The notes under the pieces: generated by a model
Database searches by the model: none
Seen by the model: only the letters and a program-made list of their open reading frames with translations
Told to the model about the DNA's origin: nothing
In this document: positions 21,727 to 31,664 of the stretch, piece after piece
Layout: each line of letters starts with the position of its first letter
How positions within the stretch are numbered: position 1 is the first letter of the stretch
Origin: Viola odorata
Taxonomy: Eukaryota; Streptophyta; Magnoliopsida; Malpighiales; Violaceae
Assembly (NCBI GenBank): GCA_963691705.1
Contig: OY829544.1
Location: 40,259,917 to 40,323,916, forward strand
Direction: 5' to 3'
Length of the DNA: 64,000 nucleotides
Made by a program: the position numbers and the translations under genes

Positions 21727-23846
21727 TTAGGCTTTCTCCCTCGAAGGGTCAGAAGAACCGCTGCCACCTTTGCTAATCTCACCCATCACGAGAGAGATGT
21801 AATCAGCTACCTGGGCTGGATCCAAAGGGTCACCTTTGAAACGGGACGCAAACCCAGAAACGAAGGCCTCCAGAACCCTTTTCCTCCATAACTCTTCCTC
21901 TAATGGCGCCCTAGCAGCCCCCTCATCTCGAGCGAGCATCTCTTCGCGGAGAATGAGAATCTTCTTCTTTTCTAGCGCCAATTCCGCCTCCAGAACTTCT
22001 ATCTTGGCTCTCCCGATAGACTTTTCCCTGTCCAATTCCGTTTGGGATGATTCACAGAGGCGCGTCAGCAACCTAGAATGCTCCACCGCCTTCTCAAGCT
22101 GCACCTTCGCAGCACACAACGCGTTGGAAAAATTGCGGGACTCGCGATCGTGAATTTTGAATTGATAATTCAGATGGCGGAAGAAGTCCAGAGAATCATT
22201 CAGAACGTGGCGAAAGCGTGCCGAGGGAGGAAGTTGAAGAAATTCCTCTTTCTCTTTTTTCGAACTCAGCATCTCTCCTACCAAGGGTGTAGTAAACTCA
22301 TCTCGAGAAAAAGGTTGGGGAACCCCGATAGCGCGAAGGGCATCAAAGCAAAACCCTGCAAGATTCATACGGTAGGTCGGGGCTCCGTTAGGGCCAAGAT
22401 TGATCGAGGAAGGCGGAGAAGAGCCCTGAGGAAAAGTACTCTTGAGAGGAGTAAAAAACAGCTGCGGAGTAACCACAGGCGGTAGCTCAGCAGTCGAATC
22501 CGCCGCGGGAGGTGTGACCACTACGTCAGGAATGCAGTGAGCAATCGGAGAGTCGGGAGCGTCAGCCATGGGTGGAGGACATTCCATTGGCGGGGCCTCT
22601 CCCTCAGTGGAACAAGTTTTCTCCAACGCCTCAGCGGCTCCCGTTGGCAGAGAGGCGCCCGCCTCAGACGAAACAGCAGGCGTAGAAACAGTTGCCACAT
22701 CTACAGGAGATATCCCGGTAGCTTGTCCACTAAAGGCCACTAGAAGTTTTTTCCGACGCTGGGAAGCAGCAAGGGAAGAAGCATGGCAAAGGTCTGACTT
22801 GGCATCCGCATCCTCATCATCGCTAGTAATTACCGTCGTTGCGACAGGCCTGGAGTCCGTCCCCGTGCGACGCTCCGGTAGCCAATTTTCCACAAAGCGA
22901 GAAGTTCGAACAGAGTTAACGGGCCTTCGCCCTCCCCGGGCAACGGTTTTAGTTCTCTTCCTCGAAGGAGGAGCGTCACCCCGACTTGAGCCCTCGGTCG
23001 AAGGCGAGGCTGGCAAAGTTTGAAGCGGTGTTACGTTCAGAGGTGCACCAGGGTCACCTGGGAATCAACCGTTAGCCTCCTATAGCAAACAAAGCGTGCG
23101 AGAACTAAAGAAAAGAAAACATGGAAAGAAATAGGCTCACCCATAACGCACTCTTCCAGAGGCTTGAACAGAGCGAAGGCACGAATACGGTAGTGGGTAT
23201 TCTCGTCTAACAAAGCGTTAGCCTAGTCCAGCTCAGTTCTGGACAAAATCGCGGGATTTGTCCAAACGGGACCTGCCAGTTCTGGATTGAAATTGATACG
23301 CCACAAACGTGTTGGTAGCTCCAGAACAAAGAAGCTGCTCTTCCAATCAGCTACACCCCTCTTGAAGCCGTGAAAACGTTGCCAAAATGACTGCACGAGC
23401 GCATCATCCCACCAGGGAGTAATCTCGATTAAACAATTGTAGCAAATCATGCTAAAGAATTTGCGAAACAAAGTGATAGATGGGGCAAAAATGTTCTTCA
23501 ACTCGCAAGCGCGAAGAAAAGCATACACCGCACACCAAGAGGAAGGAGTTATCTAGGCAGGATTAAGGCTATACTCCCGCAGCAGAGTTAGTATCGACTC
23601 ATGAACGGGGAAACGGAAACCATAAAGGAACATTTTAAAATAAAGAAGCCTACTGTGGCCCCACCCTGGATTATGAAGCCTCATATCACTACCGGGAATA
23701 GAAGGCTCATGCCCAGGAGGAAAGGTAATACCATGTTCCTCCAATTCGGCTTTCAGAACCACATCGCAGGTAAAAATACTCGGTGATTGGGCGACCTCGG
23801 GATCCATGGGCCTAGAGATAATCTGGCGAGGTCTATTCCTAGCCAT
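21727..23846 (-). pseudogene. Antisense gene b of element 2, two premature stops
   Basis: Two exons: 23846-23141 and 23057-21727 with a GT..AG intron of 83 bp. Lengths sum to 679 codons in frame. Start MARNRPRQ. Exon 1 carries the Transposase_28-like head (GITFPPG, LLYFKMFLYGFRFPVHE, LREYSLNPA). Exon 2 is Pro/Ser/Ala-rich with a basic RKRTKT cluster and ends in a coiled coil plus a DPAQVADYI tail. Two in-frame TAG codons (near 23554 and 23223) stand where element 1 reads CAG or CAA. It is a diverged paralogue of gene a in the same element. CACGTG lies 256 bp upstream. Confidence 0.8.
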
Positions 23847-24101
23847 AGCAAACCAACAAAAAGGAAATCTGAGAAGGGATGGATTGATACCTTAAAGGAG
23901 AAGAATCCCAGAGAAATCAGCGGACAGTGGCGAGCGGCCAAAAAGATATTCGGGGAAGAAGGCGAAGGAAGACAAAAAGGAAAATTCGAAGCGAGGGCAA
24001 AAGTTTTGAGAAATTGGAGAATAGCCCTTCTTAAAGGATAAAAATGCCACCGCATTAATTGAGTTACCAATCGGGCGAAGACGCGTGTAAAAGAAGTTGG
24101 C

Positions 24102-24107
24102 CACGTG
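24102..24107 (-). promoter_or_regulatory. G-box-like CACGTG before gene b of element 2
   Basis: GGCCACGTGGAA, 256 bp upstream of the gene b ATG; the same context (GGCCACGTGG) stands at 26904-26913, 248 bp upstream of gene b in element 1. An ACGCGTGT copy lies nearby in both. Confidence 0.45.
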
Positions 24108-24341
24108 GAAGCGCATTAAAGAAATTTGGAAAAGAGAAGTTATTCGTCGAAACTCCCCAAAAGGGCGAGACAGTATTGACCATGTCAAAGTAACCGCGAA
24201 GCGATTGCCTCAGTCAGGACAACCGCTTACGTTAGCTATCCCCAAGAATCAGCAGGCTAACGGAAATAATGACAAAATTGAAAAAGCAGAAAACATCAGT
24301 TTATTCATAAAACGCCAATAGGCGGGTACAAGGCAAAATGG

Positions 24342-24764
24342 CTAATCCTCATCAGGCCAATAAATGCCGTGGTGATAGACCCCGTCATCATAAAGGAATG
24401 GCATCTTCCCGTTAGCATTCGGGATAGGCTGGTCTGCCTCCTTTTCGGGGCAGGACCCTGACGGGCATGATTTTCCTTTGGCACTCGAATCTACCAACCC
24501 CGCACCAGCACTGATGGGAAAATCCTCATTCAGCGAGCAATTCGGGGAAGAAAAACGTTTGCCGCCCTCTTGAACAGCAGAACCAGAAGGAGCCAAAGTT
24601 GTAAAGGGCGTCTGGGAAGTCCATTTCCCCTACTTCTTACGACCCTTTCGGCGGACCGGAGGCCTCCATGGTGGCGAAGGAGGGGGATGATCCGAGTCCG
24701 GCGAAGTCGGAGGAGTCGGTAAGGAATCGCGATCCATGGAACTCAAGAAGTAAAAATCTGCCAT
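24342..24764 (-). pseudogene. Antisense gene c of element 2, one stop codon
   Basis: Starts MADFYFLSS at 24764 and ends YWPDED. One in-frame TAG (24630-24632) splits the otherwise continuous 140-codon frame. Family features: N-terminal PTPPTSPDSD followed by PSPPWRP and a basic KGRKK patch, a variable Ser/Pro/Glu middle, and an acidic/aromatic C terminus. Intact relative: 27133-27618. A TATATAAG box lies near 24831 on the minus strand. Function unknown; no domain recognised. Low-complexity composition suggests an intrinsically disordered protein. Confidence 0.65.
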
Positions 24765-25068
24765 GTGACCTGCAAAAGCAAAAAAGAAGGAAAGGATGAA
24801 GATGAACAGGAAAGGAAAACCAAACTCCCTTATATAGCCGAAGGAGCACTCCGATCCCTGAAAAATCAATTAAGACGCTTGGGAAGATAACTGCAACTGC
24901 AGAATCCGATCCATCGCAGGCACCTCTGCTCGTTAAACGCACCAATCAAAGGGCACCAAAGAACCACCCAACCACCTGCCACTGAAAAGACGGCCCTGTA
25001 ACAGTCAAGACAGAGCATTCATTGCTAAATCCCGGAACCCGACCACTGTAGTACAATGTCCCGAGGAA

Positions 25069-25090
25069 GACCCATTTTCGGTTGGGCTCA
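25069..25090 (-). other. Echo of the pre-LTR block between genes c and d
   Basis: ACCCATTTTCGGTTGGGCTC followed by ATGACAAAT. It closely matches the inner half of the 39-bp block plus the first bases of an LTR. Equivalent copies between c and d: 27931-27952 (element 1) and 42435-42456 (D). Confidence 0.5.
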
Positions 25091-25247
25091 TGACAAATAT
25101 TTCCAACCAATAAAGCAAGCAACCAAGCAAGAAAAAGAGAAGACTTGGGAAAAAGCAAAGACAAGTTATTTATTTATGGCCAGGTGGCCTTAACGTTCGA
25201 ATATGTACAAGAAGCATAAGAAAAACAACGAGAAGTGAAACCAGCGG

Positions 25248-25631
25248 TCAGACATTGGACCCCGCATCATCGTCCCCTGGCGCAATAGGAACCTCCTTTA
25301 AAGCGTCAGCGACGGAGGTCAGTTCGGAAGAACAAGCTCTCATGCCCTTTAGGCAGCAGGCCAACAGATCTTTCCTCTGCTGCAGCATCGAAGCCACCAC
25401 GTCAAGGTGAGCGCTGGCAGTGGCCAGTTTCGCCAAGCTCTCTAGGGGGTTGAAATCCTCCAGAGTGATTCCTAGCTGTCTAGACAGAATAGGGGTTAAC
25501 ACCCCCTACAACTCCAGGACATCCTCGGAGGTCTTGGTGATCATCCTCTCCAGGAAGCCGATATCACCCTCAGTAAGATTCTTCAGGGTCAGAGTTTTGG
25601 AGATCAGGAAATTACGAGTCAGTTCATCCAT
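25248..25631 (-). pseudogene. Antisense gene d of element 2, one stop codon
   Basis: ATG at 25631 (MDELTRNFLISK), 127-codon frame with TAG at 25503-25505 replacing the Gln of the ELQG motif. The remainder (LGITLEDFNPLESLAK, MLQQRKDLLACCLKGMR, acidic tail) matches intact copies at 9040-9417 and 42621-43010. TATA box at 25692-25698, 61 bp upstream. Family unknown. Confidence 0.75.
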
Positions 25632-25691
25632 GGCGGAATATGGAAAGAAAGAACGTGAAAATGCGAAGAAATTGGCGCAGAAAAACTTCTG

Positions 25692-25698
25692 ATTTATA
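25692..25698 (-). promoter_or_regulatory. TATA box of gene d, element 2
   Basis: TATAAAT on the minus strand, 61 bp upstream of the ATG at 25631; same spacing in D and 60 bp in element 1. Confidence 0.65.
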
Positions 25699-25784
25699 GA
25701 TTCTGACAAAAACCGTCAGGGCCATCTGACGAGGCAAACCTCCACGGTACTTAGAAGAACTCTCCGTCAGAGAAGGAACGATAG

Positions 25785-25823
25785 CCCTTGGTAAACTCTC
25801 GGGCTCATTTTCAGTTGGGCTTA
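25785..25823 (+). other. 39-bp conserved block before the 3' LTR of element 2
   Basis: Starts CCCTTGGTAAACTCTCGGGC and ends TTTTCAGTTGGGCTTA against TGATAACAAT. See the entries at 8083, 43654 and 55059. Confidence 0.75.
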
Positions 25824-26395
25824 TGATAACAATTCACCTAAAAGAAAGGGTATTTTCGTCCATCACCCGGTGGGATGAGGCCTAACTACTGTTTCGTACC
25901 ACCGCGGTAGGGACAAGATCGTTACCTTCCCCAAAGGCTAACGCTACAAGGGCTAACGGGTCCCTATCGGCTCCTCTCACGGACCTCACGGATGGCTCAA
26001 GGAGTTATCTTACCCCTAGAGGAAACCACGCGTCAGGAGTATCGCTCCGGCCGTTATCCTACCGTGGCAATATCTACCTGCATACCTACCGCCAAGGTAG
26101 CGTATCGTGATAAGGGCGAACCTCCGACCCTAACGTGAGCGATAGCTCCGTACCCGTTTACTCGGGCGGGAACGCCCCTTTTCTTCTATAAATACCTCCC
26201 CCACAAAGGAGGCAGGTAAGCATACTCAACTGGCCAAAACTCTGCTAATTTCAGTACACATACTGACTTAAGCATCGGAGTGTTTCCGCCGGAGGCCCCC
26301 TCCGGCGCATTGCAGGTACTGTGGACCGTCGCGTACACTGATCTGAGAAGAACCGCTCCGCCATACATCCTTTGGCAGAAGACAAATAATTATCA
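25824..26395 (+). repeat. 3' LTR of element 2
   Basis: 572 bp, same length as the 5' copy, with about six substitutions (for example CACTCGG/CACCCGG near the start and CTTCGG/CTTTGG near the end). Confidence 0.95.
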
Positions 26396-26658
26396 GTGTT
26401 GTTATTGAGTCATGAATTGGGAGACGAAAACCATAGAGAAACATTTTAAAATAAACCAATCTATAGTTTTCCCACAACGGATCGTGAAGGCGCATGTCAC
26501 CCTCGGGAATGGCGGGGACGCACCCGGGAGGGAAAGTGATACCATTCTCCTCCAACTCAGCGTTTAAAACCGTATCGCAAGAGAAAAATACTAGGTGATT
26601 GTACGATTTCTGGATCCACGGGTCTCTAGAGAAATCGTCTGGTTCTAGTCACAACCAT
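26396..26658 (-). pseudogene. Antisense gene b of element 1, upstream fragment
   Basis: ATG at 26658, N-terminal part of the Transposase_28-like head (GITFPPG, LVYFKMFLYGFRLPIHD), cut by the insertion of element 2. A TAG near 26625 and frame changes near 26580 show decay even without the insertion. TATAAAAG lies near 26830 (minus) and CACGTG at 26906-26911. Confidence 0.75.
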
Positions 26659-27132
26659 AATAAACTAATGAACAGAAAATCTGAAGGGATGAAGTGATAC
26701 CTCGAAGGGAAAGATCCACGGACGGAATTGGCGAAGGGTGAAGGTCGGACGAGAACCTTTTTCAGAGAAAATGTAGGAAAGGGAGAAAATTTGAAATAAG
26801 GGCAAAAAGCATTAGAAAGAGAAGATAATCTCTTTTATAGACCCAAAATGTCACAGCATTAACTGCACCACCAGTCGCGCGAGGACGCGTGTAAAAGAAA
26901 TGGGCCACGTGGAATAATGCTCAGAAGTTAGAAGCAGGCAGTTACTCGCCACGACCTACCAAGTGGCAGTTAATGATTGGCCAAGTCAAAGCAGTTACAG
27001 AGCACCTGACGTAGAAAAGCTAACATTTTTGTGTCAGTTATCGACAAATTCGTACGGTGGCGAGGGAAAGAAAAACATCAGTTTATTGATTAAAAGCCCT
27101 ACGGCATCTACAGCGAACCTACCGCTAGGCCA

Positions 27133-27618
27133 CTAATCCTCGTCAGGCCAGTACACGTCATAGTAAAAAATGTCGTCATCATCCGAGAGCGGCAGACCTC
27201 CGTTGTAGGGAGGAAAAGGCTCGTCAATCCTGCAGGGCCTTTGGTCAAGCTCAAGCATCGGGCTTGTCGCGGGAGCAGCCTCCTCTATTGAAGCGGCGCG
27301 GGAGCCCTTCCCCATAGTAAATGTGGCTGGCCCTGAGTTGGCGTTCTGAATAGAGACTCTCTCCTCTGAAGGAGGACAAGGGACAGACGGTGACGTTTCA
27401 TCACCTTTCTGTAGTGCAAAGTAGTGAGGCTCATAACCGGCGAAGAAATATTCAAAGGTCTTCTTTGTTTTCTTTGGGTTCTTGCGACCCCGGCGTTTGG
27501 CAAGGCGTTTGGTAGGCCTCCATGGAGGTGAGGAAGGAGAATTTTCTGAATCTGGTGAAGTTGGAGGAGTCAGCGGAGAGTCACGCGCCGCAGTATCAAG
27601 AAAGTAGGAATCTGCCAT
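27133..27618 (-). CDS. Antisense gene c of element 1, intact (161 aa)
   Basis: ATG at 27618 (MADSYFLDTAARD). Order: short hydrophobic N terminus; PLTPPTSPDSEN and PSSPPWRPTKR (residues ~15-37); strongly basic KRRGRKNPKKTKK (~40-53), a plausible nuclear localisation signal; EYFFAGYEPHYFALQKGD; a variable Pro/Ser middle; acidic-aromatic tail SDDDDIFYYDVYWPDED. It is the only full-length open copy of this family here; the copies at 24342-24764 and 41668-42093 each have one stop. Single exon, with a TTTAAATA/TATTTAAA box near 27690-27697, 72 bp upstream. I recognise no known family. Confidence 0.75.
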   Translation of the reverse strand: MADSYFLDTAARDSPLTPPTSPDSENSPSSPPWRPTKRLAKRRGRKNPKKTKKTFEYFFAGYEPHYFALQKGDETSPSVPCPPSEERVSIQNANSGPATFTMGKGSRAASIEEAAPATSPMLELDQRPCRIDEPFPPYNGGLPLSDDDDIFYYDVYWPDED

Positions 27619-27930
27619 TAAATCACAAGTAATCCAAGAAAAGAAATAAGAAGAAGAAGGTGAGCAAGAAAAAGGAGAGAAAAACCCCCTTTAAATAGCC
27701 AAGGAAAAGGATATCCCGATCTCTTTGCGTGTCCCTTGAATGCAATAAGTGCACCTGGAGAAGAACAATCATGATTACAGAATTTGATGAGGCGCACACA
27801 ACTATTCGAGAACAACGCCAATCAAAAGACACCAAAAAACCGCCCAATTATGGGAGCGCGGCGCAAGAGAGGATCGAGTAAACATTTATTGCCAAAATTC
27901 AAAGCACTAAAACACCTCATGGCAAGAAAA

Positions 27931-27952
27931 GACTCATTTTCGGTTGGGCTTA
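27931..27952 (-). other. Echo of the pre-LTR block, element 1
   Basis: GACTCATTTTCGGTTGGGCT followed by TATAACAACC, between genes c and d as in element 2 and D. Confidence 0.45.
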
Positions 27953-28111
27953 TAACAACCATACCTGACTATAACAGCAAACAGTAAGAGATCAAATGTA
28001 GAAGACAGAGTAGCAGTTAAAGCAACATTTTATTTAATTACGACCCGAACGTCCTAAGTGCTCAAAATGTCTACACAGAAAGCATTAAAGCAAGAGAACA
28101 ACAACAAAAGG

Positions 28112-28494
28112 TCAAGCGCGAGACCCAACATCATCGTCCTCAAGGGCAGTAGGGATCTCCGTTAGAGCATCTGCCACCAAAGACAGTTCGGCGGAGGAAA
28201 TCCTCATGCCCTTCAAGCAGCACGTCAGCAGGTCTTTCCTATGCTGCAACATGGTAATGGTCACCTCGATGCGGGAGATCGCAACAGCCAGCTTCGACAC
28301 ATTCTGTATAGGATTAAAATCTTCCATAGAAGCAGCCCTTGTCTGGACAGCAAAGGCGTCATCATCCCCTGAAGCTCCAGGACATCTTCAGAGGTTTTGG
28401 TCAGCATGGTCTCCAGGAAACCGACGTCAGACTCAACAAGGTTCTTCAAGCTATGTGCCTTCGAGATCAGAAAGTTCTTCGTAAGATCATCCAT
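28112..28494 (-). pseudogene. Antisense gene d of element 1, frameshifted
   Basis: ATG at 28494 (MDDLTKNFLISKAHSLKNL). The frame breaks after PLLSRQG near 28345 and resumes one base off as MEDFNPIQNVSKLAV to the acidic end at 28112. TATA box 28554-28560. Otherwise collinear with the intact copies. Confidence 0.75.
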
Positions 28495-28648
28495 AGTCAA
28501 AGCTAGAGGAAGTACAGAAACAGTCATGAAAAAAGCAGCGCGAAAAAAAGACAATTTATAGGCAAAGAAGAATGGCGAGTGGAAGAAACGCATTTCTTGA
28601 TAAGACAAATCATCTCTGACGCATGAAAACCAGCTGACTTGGCAAGAT

Positions 28649-28848
28649 NNNNNNNNNNNNNNNNNNNNNNNNNNNNNNNNNNNNNNNNNNNNNNNNNNNN
28701 NNNNNNNNNNNNNNNNNNNNNNNNNNNNNNNNNNNNNNNNNNNNNNNNNNNNNNNNNNNNNNNNNNNNNNNNNNNNNNNNNNNNNNNNNNNNNNNNNNNN
28801 NNNNNNNNNNNNNNNNNNNNNNNNNNNNNNNNNNNNNNNNNNNNNNNN
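28649..28848. other. Assembly gap (200 N)
   Basis: Exactly 200 N. Left of it is the gene d upstream region of element 1 (plus element); right of it is a minus-oriented LTR end. The expected 3' LTR of element 1 and the rest of the C LTR are hidden, so the junction cannot be read. Confidence 0.95.
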
Positions 28849-28989
28849 GCGATGTGTGGGACCCCCTCGCTGATGTCGACCATCCCAGGCCCGATAGCCC
28901 TGAGGCTGCCAGGGCGGTAGCAGCAGCTTTTTCCTCCCTCCACGGGATATAAGACGAGAATGCCCTTGTTGTTAGGGGTATTGTTATCA
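28849..28989 (-). repeat. LTR fragment of element C (minus orientation)
   Basis: Contains GCTGATGTCGACCATCCCAG and a preceding GTGTGGGACCCCCTC segment, which match the reverse complement of the D LTR (43800-43860) and the A LTR. It ends GTTATCA at 28989, i.e. TGATAAC at the minus-strand LTR start. The rest lies in the gap. Confidence 0.75.
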
Positions 28990-29010
28990 TGTACCATTTA
29001 ATGCTTATCA

Positions 29011-29016
29011 CACGTG
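29011..29016 (+). promoter_or_regulatory. CACGTG before the first antisense gene of C
   Basis: CACACGTGTCAC, 263-268 bp before the ATG at 29279. A TATAAG box lies near 29069. Confidence 0.4.
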
Positions 29017-29278
29017 TCACAAATCTTTCACACTTTTGATTGGTTAGCCAAATGCCAACGCATCATTGGGGCTTATAAGGAGATTTCTCTCTTCTCTCTT
29101 CCTTCATCAACTGCTCACAACATTCTCACATCTCCCAATTTCCTTTATCGCTTCTCTTTGCAAGGATCTCACTGCTACGATTCTAGTTAGACGATTTCCT
29201 CCGACCACCCTTCACTCCTTGAGGTATTCCATTTATTCCTTCTTTCCATTCTCTTCTTTTCCTTCAAGATCCACCAAT

Positions 29279-31664
29279 ATGCTTCACCCTAGATCTTGGC
29301 TGAACCCACAAGGTCCCATAGATTCGGAAATAGAAAGAAATTCTAGTGTAATCACCGATGACATTACTTTACGGAGAGAAATAACAAGGTACGACGCCTC
29401 TTTCTTAAACAACTACCCCCTTAAGGTGGCGAATAAAACCCAACGACTGTGCAGTCTCTTAAGAGGGAATCGTAGGATTCTATATACCAAAATGTTTTTA
29501 TACAGTTTCCGCCTTCCTCTTCAACTTTAATCACATGTATGCTAAACGTTTTGATCTTAATCTTGTGCAAATAGCCCCTTCTTCCTGGTCCAGAATTTAT
29601 GCCTTTATTCTAGTTTGCGGTATGAAGGGTATTCCTTTCCCTTCTGTTCCCTTGCTCTGTAGCTTCTTCAAGTTAGAGAGCAATAACGGTTTAGTTAATA
29701 TCATCCCTCGCTAGGACGACTCCTTTTGCTCAGCCATTCCTGGAAAATTTCCAAGAACTCGACGCCATGGTAGCAGGGTAAATGAGTGAAAGGATAAGTT
29801 CTTTATTATTGAGTTATCCACACTCCAATGGCATTCCAGTTTTAACCGTAAGATTGTTAGCAAACACTGGAAGAAATCTATTGGGCTAGGCTCGAGAGAC
29901 AAAGCTCACGCCGATATATTACGGGGTGTTCAAATGCCCTTCTATACCTTTAACTTTGCTATGGGCATGCCTTTAAATGAATGTGTTGTGGGTAAGTTTC
30001 TATCTCTCTCTTCCTTTTCCCATGCTTTCTATTGCTTGACCTGTAATTGTTTTTATTTTTTATAGAAATTGTTGAAGAATAACAACAAGACGACGTAGGT
30101 ACCTCATCCAGCCTAGGTACCTTCCAAGCTGGGAGTGCTTCCAGCCCACTCCACGTAGCCCTAAGAACCGTTCTTCCTGTCAAGAAAAGAAGGTCCACCA
30201 GAGCTTCCGGAAGGACACAAAGTTTTCTTCACAATTGGCTACCTATTCGCGGACAAGGAACAAGTTCCCAGCCCGTCCAGGAAACATTTTTTACAACAGC
30301 CGAAGTGAAGGTTGAGCCCGGAAACATCCCTCTATTTTTGTCTTCCTCCTCCACCGCGTCACTATTTCAGTTTTCCGACGATATGGAGAGATAAGAAAGT
30401 CTCTGTCAAGCCTCCAAAGCTCACAGACAAAAGATAAGGGAGGAAAAAGAAGCCTTAGCCGCTGGACGCAAAATTTGTCCTCCCCCAGCTCCCATGAGGG
30501 GTCCAAATTTTCTTGACTTGTCCACTTTGCCTGACTGCTCAGAAAGGATTCCGGTCGAGGTACTTGATTCTCGACCAGTGACGGATTCAATTCCGGATCC
30601 AATTCCAGATGTTCCGGTCCTAACTTTACCAACTACCTCGTTAATTCCGGTTGTAAGTGCCCCTTCTAATATTGCCACAGGATCTTCTGCACCATCAGTC
30701 GTCGCCCTTATTCCGCTCTCTTTTACTCCAGTCTCCTCATTGTCAATTACTGAACTTGGCTCTGCTCAACATCCGCCTCCCCGCTTTATTGCCAATCTTT
30801 CATCCGCAAGCCCCCAAGGTACTCCCACACATCAAATTAATTTAAAAAATTTGGGAGCAGACAGACTTTGTTCCCTGGGGGTTCCGAAATTGTCTACTGG
30901 AAGCGGAATGACAGGTTCCTTGATAAGCAGCATGCTGACGCTTCCTCAAGAAGAAGAAGAATTCCGCAGATTACCTTCTGAGGCTCACTACCTCCAAATC
31001 TAGAATGACCTTCTATCCGTCTTTTGCAAGTTGCACTATGCCATAGAAGCAAACAATGCCAAAATACAAGGCTTGACTAATACCGTCAATAGCCAAAAGG
31101 CACAACTTGCTTGAGGTCAGGCTAAGACCCGGAAGGTAATACAACTCCATGACCGTACCCAAAAGGAGTTAGATGACTGTCGGGCCGACTTGTCAAAAGA
31201 AAAGAAATGAAGCGGAGCTAAAATTTAGGCCCTTGAAGCGGAGTTGATAGCGGAGAAAAAGAAGGTCTCCTTACTTCGAGAGGAAATTTCTGTTAAGGAT
31301 GAAGAGCTAGCCAAAGTTCCTCGCAAAATTGGCTGGTGGCGGAAGAAAACTATGCGAGCCATGAATGCCGAGTTTTTGGATTATTATGGACAGATCAACT
31401 TTGATCCAGGCCGCATTGCCGACTACACCCATAAGAGATCCGGCTGAGATTGATGAAAGTAAGGCTGGGCTCTCCTCTTTTGAGGAGGAAAAAACAGATG
31501 ATGACGGAGGCGATGATGACATATCCTTACCTGACACCCCGGATGACTTGGAAACTGCGAACATGGAGGTCTGTAGAGACTCTGTAATAGAGGATTTTGC
31601 AAATCTGGAAGTAGAGGAACCAACAGGCTCAGGCACCGAATCTCTTATTCTTCCACCGGAATAA
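29279..31664 (+). pseudogene. Antisense Transposase_28-type gene (b-like) of element C, decayed
   Basis: ATG at 29279; head open to 29530 (LYTKMFLYSFRLPLQL), then frameshifts and stops. Intron-like GTAAGT near 29990 and TTTTTATAG near 30064. A Pro/Ser-rich middle is open at 30494-31003. A coiled coil from about 31010 has several stops. The conserved tail AKVPRKIGWWRKKT and FDPGRIADY lies at about 31310-31430, and the end LILPPE at 31664. The VP-KIGWWR-KT tail is shared with the intact E gene (52125-54470). Non-functional. Confidence 0.7.

Larger units (their letters stand above)
10947..26395 (+). mobile_element. Element 2: complete Ty3/gypsy Tat retrotransposon, 15.4 kb
   Basis: Flanked by 572-bp direct LTRs (10947-11518, 25824-26395) with about six differences between them. 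The flanking pentamers are GTGCT and GTGTT, a target duplication with one mismatch. Order: 5' LTR, PBS, gag-pol (+), two tandem-repeat arrays, antisense genes a, b, c and d (all minus), 39-bp block, 3' LTR. It is inserted in exon 1 of gene b of element 1. About 1% LTR divergence suggests an insertion of moderate age. gag-pol has one stop and two frameshifts, so autonomous movement is unlikely. Confidence 0.93.

Noticed and set aside
28524..29020. ORFs running through the N gap
   Set aside because: Most of their length is N.
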